24,085 nucleotides of DNA from Candidatus Omnitrophota bacterium. Its GTDB lineage: Bacteria; Omnitrophota; Omnitrophia; Omnitrophales; Aquincolibacteriaceae. Shown piece after piece: positions 15,503 through 22,724 of this stretch. The first letter of the stretch is position 1. Each line of letters opens with the position of its first letter. The position numbers were made by a program, and so were the translations under genes. Under the pieces are notes generated by a model, which was given only the letters and a program-made list of their open reading frames with translations, searched no databases and was not told where the DNA came from. The DNA lies in contig JACPXK010000103.1 in assembly GCA_016196565.1 (NCBI GenBank), positions 1 to 24,085 of the forward strand. The letters run 5' to 3'.

Positions 15503-16186
15503 CTATAGATAGGATTTTAAGGGACAGGCCTCACAGCGGGGTTTCGAGCGGCAAAATTCTTTACCGACAGCCACAATTTGAGCATGAAAATCATTATAAA
15601 GATCCCGCTTACGCGGCAAAGATCGCTCAAATAGCGCACGCCAGGCTTCATAGTCACGATCGGCGTCGTACAAGCCATGCCGGCTGAATATTCGCTTGGT
15701 ATAGGCGTCAATCACGAAAAAAGACTTTCGGGCTCCGTACAACAAAATCGAATCCGCGGTTTCAGGCCCGATCCCCTTGACGCCAAGAAGCTGATTGCGA
15801 AGCGACTTTCCATCCCTAAGAAACATGGCATTCAAGTCGCCGCGAAACTCCTTGATCAAAAATCTCACAAAATGTTTCAATCGGTCGGCTTTAATATTGA
15901 AATATCCGGCGGGACGAATAAGCCGGGCCAAGCGGCGCTTAGAAATTTTTGCCATCGCCGGGACAGTCAAAACTTTCGCATCCTTTAAGTTCCGAATCGC
16001 TTTTTCGACATTGGCCCATGCGGTATTCTGAGTGAGGATTGCTCCCACCATCATTTCAAAAGGAGTTTCGGCCGGCCACCATTTTTGATGACCTAAAACC
16101 TTTTTGAGCCATTGATAAATTGTTTTTAGCTGGGCGGCTTTAACCGGCTTTCGGGCCAGAGAGACGGAAGGTTTTGATGATTTCAT
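15503..16186 (-). CDS. HhH-GPD DNA glycosylase (endonuclease III / MagIII-like)
   Basis: 227 residues, a base-excision repair glycosylase. GAILTQNTAWANVEKAI near 48-64 is typical of the Nth/MagIII group. The helix-hairpin-helix is LLGVKGIGPETADSILLYG at 133-151, and the catalytic Asp lies in FVIDAYTKR (D160). Where bifunctional endonuclease III has the Schiff-base Lys of the hairpin ('GxKTA'), this protein has Glu (E142), so it should be a monofunctional glycosylase without lyase activity. The C-terminal iron-sulfur loop is incomplete: CRSKPRCEAC gives three Cys, and the protein ends before a fourth. I start at ATG 16186 (AAAGGAT upstream); ATG 16219 would add 11 residues. It overlaps thpR by 47 bases. 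The target base is unknown; alkylated purines are a guess from the MagIII likeness. Confidence 0.88.
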   Translation of the reverse strand: MKSSKPSVSLARKPVKAAQLKTIYQWLKKVLGHQKWWPAETPFEMMVGAILTQNTAWANVEKAIRNLKDAKVLTVPAMAKISKRRLARLIRPAGYFNIKADRLKHFVRFLIKEFRGDLNAMFLRDGKSLRNQLLGVKGIGPETADSILLYGARKSFFVIDAYTKRIFSRHGLYDADRDYEAWRALFERSLPRKRDLYNDFHAQIVAVGKEFCRSKPRCEACPLKSYL

Positions 16187-16718
16187 AATGAGATCCTTTG
16201 GGGCCGAGATGGCTTTCAAAAAGAGCCAGTTCCAAAATAATTCGAGGATTGCTCGGCGATTGTTTCATCGAAGATAATGCCGTCTGAGACGGATCAAAAT
16301 GCTTTACCCTTCCCAAGGTTGCGTGGGCATGAAATTCGCGGGCTTCAACCGGGAACCCTTCATTTTTAAGATCTTTTTCAATTTTGTTTTGCAGCTCGGT
16401 TAACTGAGTCGTATCACCGGTGATTCCGAGCCAAATAATTCGAGGATGAACGGGATTAGGAAAACATCCCAACCCATTAAGGGTTAAAGAAAGCGGGGAA
16501 ATATTTACGACTTGCGCTTCGACAATAGAACAGGCAGTTTTTATTTGCTCGCTGCCGATTTTCCCGAAAAAATGGAAGGTAACGTGAACGCCTTCCGGTT
16601 CTGCCCATTTAACCCCTTTTATTTTCCCTTGTAATAACTGCAAATAGGCTTCAATTTCTGAAATAAAAATCGTGGCGAGCGGTAAAGCCAGAAAAATGCG
16701 GTGTTCCGGTTCATTCAT
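16140..16718 (-). CDS. thpR: RNA 2',3'-cyclic phosphodiesterase (2'-5' RNA ligase family)
   Basis: 192 residues of the 2H phosphoesterase fold. Both catalytic HxTx motifs are present: HVTF at 45-48 and HATL at 132-135. The family hydrolyses 2',3'-cyclic phosphate ends of RNA and can join tRNA halves through 2'-5' bonds in vitro. RIFLALPL at the N-terminus and the YEIIKTFRL ending also match. I start at ATG 16718, which overlaps the cinA stop as ATGA; an upstream in-frame start would add 25 unrelated residues inside cinA. The cinA-thpR pairing is seen in many bacteria. Confidence 0.93.
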   Translation of the reverse strand: MNEPEHRIFLALPLATIFISEIEAYLQLLQGKIKGVKWAEPEGVHVTFHFFGKIGSEQIKTACSIVEAQVVNISPLSLTLNGLGCFPNPVHPRIIWLGITGDTTQLTELQNKIEKDLKNEGFPVEAREFHAHATLGRVKHFDPSQTALSSMKQSPSNPRIILELALFESHLGPKGSHYEIIKTFRLSGPKAG

Positions 16719-17953
16719 GATCGTATTTCTTGCCACAAATATTCGAGGGCTTTTTTCACCGCTTTGGTTTGGACTTGTAATCGACCTCCCCAAAATTGAT
16801 GTTCGAAAACTTTTCGCCGTTTTGCACTCGCGAGGGCAATATAAACCAGGCCGACGGCTTTCCGCCGGCTTCCTCCCCCAGGTCCCGCGATCCCCGTGAT
16901 TCCCACCCCGTAAGTCGATTTCATCCGCTTTCTGATTCCTTCGGCCATGGCCGCCGTGGTTTCTTTAGATACGGCGCCTTTGCGCTTGAGTAATTCGGCC
17001 GGAACATCCAGCAATGCCTGTTTGATTTCATCCTGATACGCAATCACACTTCCTAAAAAATAATCACTGGCACCGGGAATTTTTGCGATTTCAGCCGCCA
17101 AAAGACCGGCCGTACAACTTTCAGCCGTCGCCAAGGTTTGTCCGCGTTTTCGAAGCATTTGCCCGACACGTTCCGACAAACTGACATCCGCATAAGCATA
17201 AACCCATCTGGATAATTTCAATTGAATCCGGCGGCGAAGAGGCGCCAGAATGGACTTTTTATCGGCGTAAAGCCGCAGGGCTACTTCGCCGGCTTGCGGA
17301 TAAATTCCAAAATCAAAAGGATCACGGAAAAATTGCCGTCCGAGGCGCGTCATGACATCCGGCTCATGGATTCCAACCATTTTGACAACGAGTGCTGGAC
17401 GCTGCCGCAGCAAAGGAAAAGATTTTCCAATCAAGGGCTTAACAAGTTCCAGATACATATTTCGAAGTTCGGCAGGAACACCCGGCAAAACCACCAGCAA
17501 GCGGTCATGGATGGGCACATAGAATCCCAGCGCAATTCCATGACGGTTGACAAGAGGAACAGCGCTTTCGGGATAAAGGGCTTCGCGCTTTACCATGGAC
17601 GGAATCGAATGGCCATAACGGCGGTAATGGCGTTTAATTTGAGTGTATTGCGAATTGGATAGTTTGAGAGAGACTTTCAAATAATGAGCTACTGCGTCGC
17701 GCGTAACATCATCCGGAGTCGGCCCAAGGCCGCCGGTAAGAATTACGAGCTTTGAGCGCTGAAGTGCTCCTTTCAAATGATATTCAATGGCAGGAATTTG
17801 ATCGCGGCAAGCCGTTTGCTGAGCAACGCAGAATCCTAAATCGCTTAATTCTTTGGCCAAAAATTGGGCGTTGGTATTGAGCGTGCTTCCCTTAAGCAGC
17901 TCATCCCCAATGGTGACAATTTCCGCTAAAACAAAATTTGGAGAATAATCCAC
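16715..17953 (-). CDS. cinA: CinA: MoCF-like domain plus nicotinamide-nucleotide amidase domain
   Basis: 412 residues. The N-terminal MoCF/COG1058 domain (about 8-175) shows AEIVTIGDELLKG, LTGGLGPTPDDVTRDAVA and LPGVPAEL. A middle segment leads to the C-terminal PncC-type domain (about 255-405), with TAESCTAGLLAAEIAKIPG carrying the catalytic Ser, then GITGIAGPGGG and GLVYIALA. Full-length CinA acts in NAD recycling (ADP-ribose pyrophosphatase and NMN deamidase in some species) and was first found as a competence-damage protein. The start is GTG at 17953, with GGAG seven bases upstream, overlapping the pgsA-pgpA gene by 28 bases. The length and both domains are normal for the family. Confidence 0.96.
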   Translation of the reverse strand: MDYSPNFVLAEIVTIGDELLKGSTLNTNAQFLAKELSDLGFCVAQQTACRDQIPAIEYHLKGALQRSKLVILTGGLGPTPDDVTRDAVAHYLKVSLKLSNSQYTQIKRHYRRYGHSIPSMVKREALYPESAVPLVNRHGIALGFYVPIHDRLLVVLPGVPAELRNMYLELVKPLIGKSFPLLRQRPALVVKMVGIHEPDVMTRLGRQFFRDPFDFGIYPQAGEVALRLYADKKSILAPLRRRIQLKLSRWVYAYADVSLSERVGQMLRKRGQTLATAESCTAGLLAAEIAKIPGASDYFLGSVIAYQDEIKQALLDVPAELLKRKGAVSKETTAAMAEGIRKRMKSTYGVGITGIAGPGGGSRRKAVGLVYIALASAKRRKVFEHQFWGGRLQVQTKAVKKALEYLWQEIRS

Positions 17954-18942
17954 GTGTAAACTCCAGCGCCCAAATCATCGCAAAGGATTCCCCAATATCC
18001 CGGTAATGCCTCAAGCTTTCGAATCGGATAGGGCTTAAAAACGTCAAAAAGACGGAAAAGAACAAATCCCACTAATAGCGAATAAAAATGGGTAGGAATC
18101 ATAAAAAGCGCCACCATTATTCCGCACACTTCATCCATGACCACAAAAAAAGGATCTTTGTCTGCGGAAAGATCAAGTTTAGAAACAGCCCACCAGCCGA
18201 TTAAAATCAACAATGCAAAAACCGCAACATATAAAAAAAGATTAAACTGAACAAAAACTGCGACGATCAAACCAAGCAGGCTTCCCCAAGTCCCCGGCAT
18301 GTAAGGAATCATTCCCACACCTGCCGCTGAAGTAAAACGCGCAAATTCTCCACTCCGGAAATTGGCACGTTGAGAGATCATAAATGTGAGGCCGGAAATG
18401 ACGGTCAAAACTAGCGCTGCAAAAAGCGAAATCATCATCAAATTCCTGTAGATAACAACCCAGGGATTTAAAAAAGAAAAATCAATGGCCAAATAAAAAA
18501 GGAAAGTAAACGCAACGGCAAGGACCTGGGCTCCAAATTTAAATTTGCCCAATTTTTCGGCCCCAACCGCCTTATCTTCGAACATCCAGGCAATACGGCA
18601 AAACGTGATGATGATCTCGCGAATAAAGATCGGAACAACCCACCAGACTGAAATCGTGTCCATATAAGCAAAAGTCGCCAAGGGAACTAAAATCAACACT
18701 TTGTCCATGGAAGGATCAATGATTTTGCCGAATTTACTTACCAGGTTGTAATTGCGCGCGTAAACTCCGTCCAGATAATCCGTGACCGCGGCAAAAAGAA
18801 AAACAAAAAAAGCCACGGCATGCCAGAAGGGATGAGGGTTTAAAAGAAGGGAAGGAAGAAGCAAAGCAAAAACGCCGCGTGAAACGCTCACGGCGTTCGG
18901 AGAATAGAGATGACGATAATTAGATTTTTCCCACCAGGTCAT
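17926..18942 (-). CDS. Fused phosphatidylglycerophosphate synthase and phosphatase (PgsA-PgpA)
   Basis: 338 residues, integral membrane, joining two consecutive steps of phosphatidylglycerol synthesis. Residues 1-190 are a CDP-alcohol phosphatidyltransferase with the full signature D55-x2-DG-x2-AR-x8-G-x3-D76-x3-D80, which makes phosphatidylglycerophosphate from CDP-diacylglycerol and glycerol-3-phosphate. Residues 205-338 are a PgpA domain that would remove the phosphate: PGTWGSLLG (216-224), VMDEVCG (268-274), RLFDVFKPYP (297-306) and DDLGAGVYTW (322-331). Both sets of key residues are intact, and the frame is continuous with no stop between them. The start overlaps rimO by 23 bases and the end overlaps cinA by 28. 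The pgsA-cinA order is common; the fusion with PgpA is the unusual part. Confidence 0.93.
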   Translation of the reverse strand: MTWWEKSNYRHLYSPNAVSVSRGVFALLLPSLLLNPHPFWHAVAFFVFLFAAVTDYLDGVYARNYNLVSKFGKIIDPSMDKVLILVPLATFAYMDTISVWWVVPIFIREIIITFCRIAWMFEDKAVGAEKLGKFKFGAQVLAVAFTFLFYLAIDFSFLNPWVVIYRNLMMISLFAALVLTVISGLTFMISQRANFRSGEFARFTSAAGVGMIPYMPGTWGSLLGLIVAVFVQFNLFLYVAVFALLILIGWWAVSKLDLSADKDPFFVVMDEVCGIMVALFMIPTHFYSLLVGFVLFRLFDVFKPYPIRKLEALPGYWGILCDDLGAGVYTWIILQILF

Positions 18943-20290
18943 ATTCAGCCGTCGAAGTGATGGGCACCGGATAAAAGGAGCCTATTTGAAGGGGTTTTTT
19001 GCTATGAATAAGGACATTGCCGTCGACTTCAGGGGCATCCATCCACGATCGGCCGATCCAGAGACCGGAATTTTGCGTATCCCGCGCTTCCACCAAGACT
19101 TCAATGGTTTTTCCCAGCATGCGTTGATTATTTTCATCCGAGATCTCTTGCTGAAGAAGCATGGCCCGTTCAAATCGTTCTTGTTTTATTTTTTCAGGTA
19201 CTTGGCCGGCCATTTTGGCGGCGGGAGTTCCTTCTTCCTGGGAATATTTAAAAATCCCGAGGCGTTCAAACTGCATTTCTTTCATAAATTCTAAAAGCTC
19301 CGAAAAATCCCGGTCTGTTTCTCCGGGAAATCCGACAATGAAAGTAGTCCGGATCGCCAAATCGGGAACCAATTTCCGGAACTCATGAATCAAATCCCGT
19401 GTTCTCCTCTTTGTAATTCCCCGCCTCATTGCTTCAAGCATGGGATCACTGGCATGTTGAAGAGGCATGTCGAGATAATGGCAGATATGTTTGGAATCAC
19501 GAATAACTTTCATCATTTCTTGAGTAATGCACGAGGGGTAAGCATAAAGAAGCCGTATCCACTCAAGATTTGGAATTTGATCCAAAGCTTGCAAAAGTTC
19601 CGGCAACTGGTAATGGCCGCCCTGATCCCTGCCAAAATAAGTCGTATCTTGACCTGTAAGAATAATTTCTTTGGCCCCTTCAGCGACCAATCGCTCGGCT
19701 TCGGAAACGATATCTTCGATTGTGCGGGACCGGTGTTTGCCGCGAAAGGACGGAATGGTACAAAAAGTACAAACATGGTCGCAGCCCTCAGAAATCTTCA
19801 AATAACGATAATGAGATGGCGTCAGCGCGACGCGGCTTTCTCCGGAAGTGTAAAGATACCCGGGTTTTCCCAGGCTGAATACTTTCTTGCCGTCTGAAAC
19901 TCGCTCAACAATTTCCGGGATTTTTGCATATTCTCCGGAGCCGATAAAGGCGTCCACTTCTTCGAGTTCTTTTTGCAGTTCTTTCGAAAAACGCTGCACC
20001 AGACAACCCATGACAATTACTGCTTTGATACGTCTTTCTTTCTTTAATTCCACCAATTCCAGAATCCGGTCTACCGATTCCTGCTGGGCATCATGAATAA
20101 AAGCACAGGTGTTCAGAAGCGCCACATCACAATCCGTTACGGAAGGTGTAATCACGTGATGCTTCGGATCCAGTTTCCCGAGAATAACCTCACTATCGAC
20201 TAAGGTTTTTGGACATCCGAGGGAAAGCATTCCAATCCGCACAGGGCGCAGTGATTGAGCGTTTGATTTAGCGTTTAGGGTCGGGGACAT
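18920..20290 (-). CDS. rimO: Ribosomal protein S12 methylthiotransferase RimO
   Basis: A 456-residue radical-SAM enzyme that adds a methylthio group to the conserved Asp of ribosomal protein S12. The N-terminal UPF0004 domain has the RimO-type SLGCPKTLVDSE (C26) plus C62 and C96, which bind the auxiliary 4Fe-4S cluster. The radical-SAM motif C-x3-C-x2-C is CDHVCTFC (C170, C174, C177). The C-terminal TRAM domain starts near 385. 'SLGCPKxLVDSE' separates RimO from the tRNA enzyme MiaB. The ATG at 20290 is the first in frame; it has no Shine-Dalgarno sequence and a promoter sits 11 bases upstream. It leads the operon rimO, pgsA-pgpA, cinA, thpR, glycosylase. Confidence 0.96.
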   Translation of the reverse strand: MSPTLNAKSNAQSLRPVRIGMLSLGCPKTLVDSEVILGKLDPKHHVITPSVTDCDVALLNTCAFIHDAQQESVDRILELVELKKERRIKAVIVMGCLVQRFSKELQKELEEVDAFIGSGEYAKIPEIVERVSDGKKVFSLGKPGYLYTSGESRVALTPSHYRYLKISEGCDHVCTFCTIPSFRGKHRSRTIEDIVSEAERLVAEGAKEIILTGQDTTYFGRDQGGHYQLPELLQALDQIPNLEWIRLLYAYPSCITQEMMKVIRDSKHICHYLDMPLQHASDPMLEAMRRGITKRRTRDLIHEFRKLVPDLAIRTTFIVGFPGETDRDFSELLEFMKEMQFERLGIFKYSQEEGTPAAKMAGQVPEKIKQERFERAMLLQQEISDENNQRMLGKTIEVLVEARDTQNSGLWIGRSWMDAPEVDGNVLIHSKKPLQIGSFYPVPITSTAEYDLVGKI

Positions 20291-20301
20291 AAGAATTAGG
20301 T

Positions 20302-20330
20302 ATATTACCCAAAATGGGCGGACTTCACAA
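20302..20330 (-). promoter_or_regulatory. Probable promoter of the rimO operon
   Basis: The minus strand reads TTGTGA (20325-20330), a 17-base spacer, then TAATAT (20302-20307). The -10 box ends 11 bases before the rimO ATG, so the transcript would carry a leader of about five bases or fewer. No other start signal is visible in the 76-base gap. Confidence 0.55.
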
Positions 20331-20366
20331 GTTAAAGAAAACGGTAAAAATTTCTAACTGATTATG

Positions 20367-20741
20367 TTAATTAGACTTAGTGGATGTTTTAGAAGCTGTT
20401 TGCTGCTGCTGGGCCGCCAATTTCTGCAAGGCCTCAGCCAAACGGCGCAAACTTTCAGCCCGGGCTTTTTGCTCTTCGGGCGTGCCCTGGCTCAGAGATT
20501 GGCTAAGGGAAGAAGTAACTTCTTTAATCGCATTAGCGGAAGCATTGGCCGGCGATGCCGCCGGAGATGGAGACGCATTTGGAGAAGGAGATGGACTTGG
20601 GGAAGGACTGGGAGATGGGGTAACGGCGATTGTTTTAGACTGATCCTTTTTTTTTGCCGCATAAGCAGGAACGGTAAAACCAATGACGCCATAACTGAAA
20701 ATCATCAAAGACATGAGAACTAAACTTATGTTTTTTTTCAT
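20367..20741 (-). CDS. Small exported protein with Ser-Pro repeat and C-terminal coiled coil
   Basis: 124 residues. Residues 1-28 are a signal peptide (MKKNISLVLMSLMIFSYGVI, cleavage about AYA/A). Residues 41-66 are a low-complexity Ser-Pro linker with seven near-perfect SP units, and residues 70-115 are helical and Gln/Ala-rich, probably a coiled coil. A Ser-Pro linker often spans the cell wall or periplasm, but no anchor or enzymatic motif is seen. I start at ATG 20741, where the signal peptide begins and AGGAAG lies seven bases upstream. The family is unknown to me. It is monocistronic, 76 bases from rimO, and divergent from the plus-strand pair. Confidence 0.75.
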   Translation of the reverse strand: MKKNISLVLMSLMIFSYGVIGFTVPAYAAKKKDQSKTIAVTPSPSPSPSPSPSPNASPSPAASPANASANAIKEVTSSLSQSLSQGTPEEQKARAESLRRLAEALQKLAAQQQQTASKTSTKSN

Positions 20742-20817
20742 CGCCTGCTTCCTATATCTGAACCGTTTTGTGCTCTCTATTTCCGTTGGGCTCTGCCGAT
20801 AACCTATATGATGAGTC

Positions 20818-20845
20818 ATTGTATTCAAAAGCGGCTTTCTTGCAA
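20818..20845 (-). promoter_or_regulatory. Possible promoter of the Ser-Pro repeat protein gene
   Basis: The minus strand reads TTGCAA (20840-20845), a 16-base spacer, then TACAAT (20818-20823). It would give a leader of about 70 bases with a good ribosome binding site. This is a reasonable but not strong match. Confidence 0.4.
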
Positions 20846-20874
20846 CTACGAAATATAAGCGTCAACAGGATAAC

Positions 20875-21309
20875 ATGTTATCGAAGGAAAATTTAAAATA
20901 TCTTCCCGGCTGTATTTTTCACGCCGTAGTACTTTTTATCATCATCCGCTCCTCTACGGCTTATGTCGCAGCACCTCCGAGCGGACTTTTACAAAGCCTG
21001 CTTTCCGGTTCTAATCAAGGATTTACGCTGCCGGGCTCTGAAATGATTTCTTTCAAGCAAGTAATTCCTCCCAATGTGATCGTCACTTTTCTAACGGATC
21101 ATCCTCATGGGCAAAATATCACCGAGGAAAGATTATTTAACGATGCCCGTCTTTATATGGTCCCTGTCATTTTAAATGCACAGCCGGTGGGAAAAGCCGC
21201 TATTGTTTATTGCAGTTCCCAGGAAATTGCGGATCAAAGACTTCGGGAAACCGGTTATCAATGGGCCGGAATCCTTGCTCCAGGCAAAGGGATTGCCGTA
21301 AAAAAATGA
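20875..21309 (+). CDS. Membrane-anchored protein of unknown function, coupled to a glycosyltransferase
   Basis: 144 residues. One hydrophobic segment (about 12-32, IFHAVVLFIIIRSSTAYVAA) is a signal anchor or uncleaved signal. The remaining 110 residues would be outside the cytoplasm and look like a small alpha/beta domain (SFKQVIPPNVIVTFLTDHPH, LYMVPVILNAQPVGKAAIVY). I do not recognise the family. The ATG follows AGGA with a five-base gap. The stop overlaps the start of the GT-C gene as ATGA, so the two are translated together and may work on the same surface glycan or protein. Confidence 0.7.
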   Translation: MLSKENLKYLPGCIFHAVVLFIIIRSSTAYVAAPPSGLLQSLLSGSNQGFTLPGSEMISFKQVIPPNVIVTFLTDHPHGQNITEERLFNDARLYMVPVILNAQPVGKAAIVYCSSQEIADQRLRETGYQWAGILAPGKGIAVKK

Positions 21310-22724
21310 TTCTAACCCATCCGTTTATTCCCCTCCTTCTTCCTGCATTCACCGGCCTTTTATTGATTCTGATTTTAATCCAAAAAATAAATTTCCCTTC
21401 AAAAGGCCTCTACCTGACGGCTGTCTCTTTGCCTCTGGGGCTTGCTATCGCCTCGGCCGCCTTATTTTGGGCCTATGCCCTTTTCAATCCTCATGCCAAA
21501 CTTGCGGCTTACATCCTCGCCTTTGGCCTTTTATTTATTTTCAGTTTTTTTTATTTTTTGCATGAAGATGGAAAACATCCGCGCCTGTCTTTCTCTTTTG
21601 CCCGGGAAAAAATAGGAGTATTGCTGGGCACGATAGTTTTTTTCGCCTCCCTTTCTTATTTTGTCTGGCAATTTACAAACTTTACTCTTTGGAACACTTT
21701 CGGAGGATGGGATGCGAAAACAAACTGGAATCTTAAGGCTGCATTTCTCTTTCGCTCCCCGGAAAATTGGCAGGCGATTTTTTCCGATATCCTGGTCCCC
21801 CAGATGGGGAATTATCCTTTGCTTGTTCCAGCCTCGATTACCTGGGGGTGGAATTGGTTGAATGCGGAGGCTTTGATATGGCCTCCGTTTGTCGGTTTCA
21901 TCTATGCCGCGGGAATCGGCCTTTTGATTCTTTGGTATTTTTCGGCCCGCAATTTGTGGATTACCGGTCTATTGGCCGCAAGCTTTTACTGGATGAATCC
22001 TTTTTACCGGTTTTGGGCAACCAGCCAATACGCTGATATCCCGCTCTGTTTTTTTATTACGGCATCCATCATCACGCTGATGGCCGCATTACGGCTAAAT
22101 TCTATGTCTATTTTTTTTCTGTCCGGATTACTCACGGGTTTTTCGGCATGGGCAAAAAACGAAGGCCTTCTTTTTACCGCTTCTACAGGAATCATTTTTG
22201 TCATTGCCCTGCTTTTATCCGAAACTAAAAACAGCATGTGGAAGATAAAAGCCTTTTCTTTTTTTCTGCTCGGTTTATCGATCCCTTATGCGGGCGTGCT
22301 TTATTTAAAAATGGTGCTGGCGCCGCCCGATGTTTATTCCGGCCATCTTCCTTCCGTCATCGAAATTTTTAAAATGCTGGGAAATTGGGAGAAAACATCC
22401 TTTATTGCAGGGGCACTGGCCCTTTCGAAAGCAGGGTCCGTCACATTTGGCGCCCATCAATATCACTGGAATGGCTTATGGATTATATTTCTAGCTGCTT
22501 TTGTTTACGGATTAGTTTTCGAACGGCAGCGTTTGCGGGAAAATGGATTATGGATTTTGCCAACTGTGATTTTTTTATTGGAAGCGGGCTATATTGCGAT
22601 TTTTCATCTCAGCCCCTTTGACCTGCAATTTCACTTGTCCACCTCCATGCATCGTCTCGGTTTACACGGAGGAATCCTGGCCCTTATCTTTGCTTTTGAG
22701 ATATTTCAGATAAAAGATTTCTGA
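21306..22724 (+). CDS. GT-C-type integral membrane glycosyltransferase (GT39/PMT-like)
   Basis: 472 residues with about 11-12 membrane helices. The first large non-membrane loop has FGGWDAKTNWNLKAAFLF near 136-153, and an acidic loop of this kind (with WDA) is the catalytic element of many polyprenyl-phosphate-dependent GT-C enzymes. Later come YADIPLCFF and GFSAWAKNEGLLF, phrases common in bacterial GT39-like proteins. The sugar and acceptor cannot be read. I start at ATG 21306 because it forms ATGA with the upstream stop; an earlier in-frame start would run inside that gene. The 3' end overlaps the convergent glycosyltransferase gene by 41 bases. Confidence 0.85.
   Translation: MILTHPFIPLLLPAFTGLLLILILIQKINFPSKGLYLTAVSLPLGLAIASAALFWAYALFNPHAKLAAYILAFGLLFIFSFFYFLHEDGKHPRLSFSFAREKIGVLLGTIVFFASLSYFVWQFTNFTLWNTFGGWDAKTNWNLKAAFLFRSPENWQAIFSDILVPQMGNYPLLVPASITWGWNWLNAEALIWPPFVGFIYAAGIGLLILWYFSARNLWITGLLAASFYWMNPFYRFWATSQYADIPLCFFITASIITLMAALRLNSMSIFFLSGLLTGFSAWAKNEGLLFTASTGIIFVIALLLSETKNSMWKIKAFSFFLLGLSIPYAGVLYLKMVLAPPDVYSGHLPSVIEIFKMLGNWEKTSFIAGALALSKAGSVTFGAHQYHWNGLWIIFLAAFVYGLVFERQRLRENGLWILPTVIFLLEAGYIAIFHLSPFDLQFHLSTSMHRLGLHGGILALIFAFEIFQIKDF

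Noticed and set aside
20550..20625. Ser-Pro codon repeat as a CRISPR or other DNA-level repeat array
   Set aside because: The units are six bases, lie in frame within a protein with a signal peptide, and have no spacers.
20811..20819. Short palindrome atgagtcat upstream of the Ser-Pro protein gene
   Set aside because: Only nine bases with an odd centre; expected by chance in a window this size.
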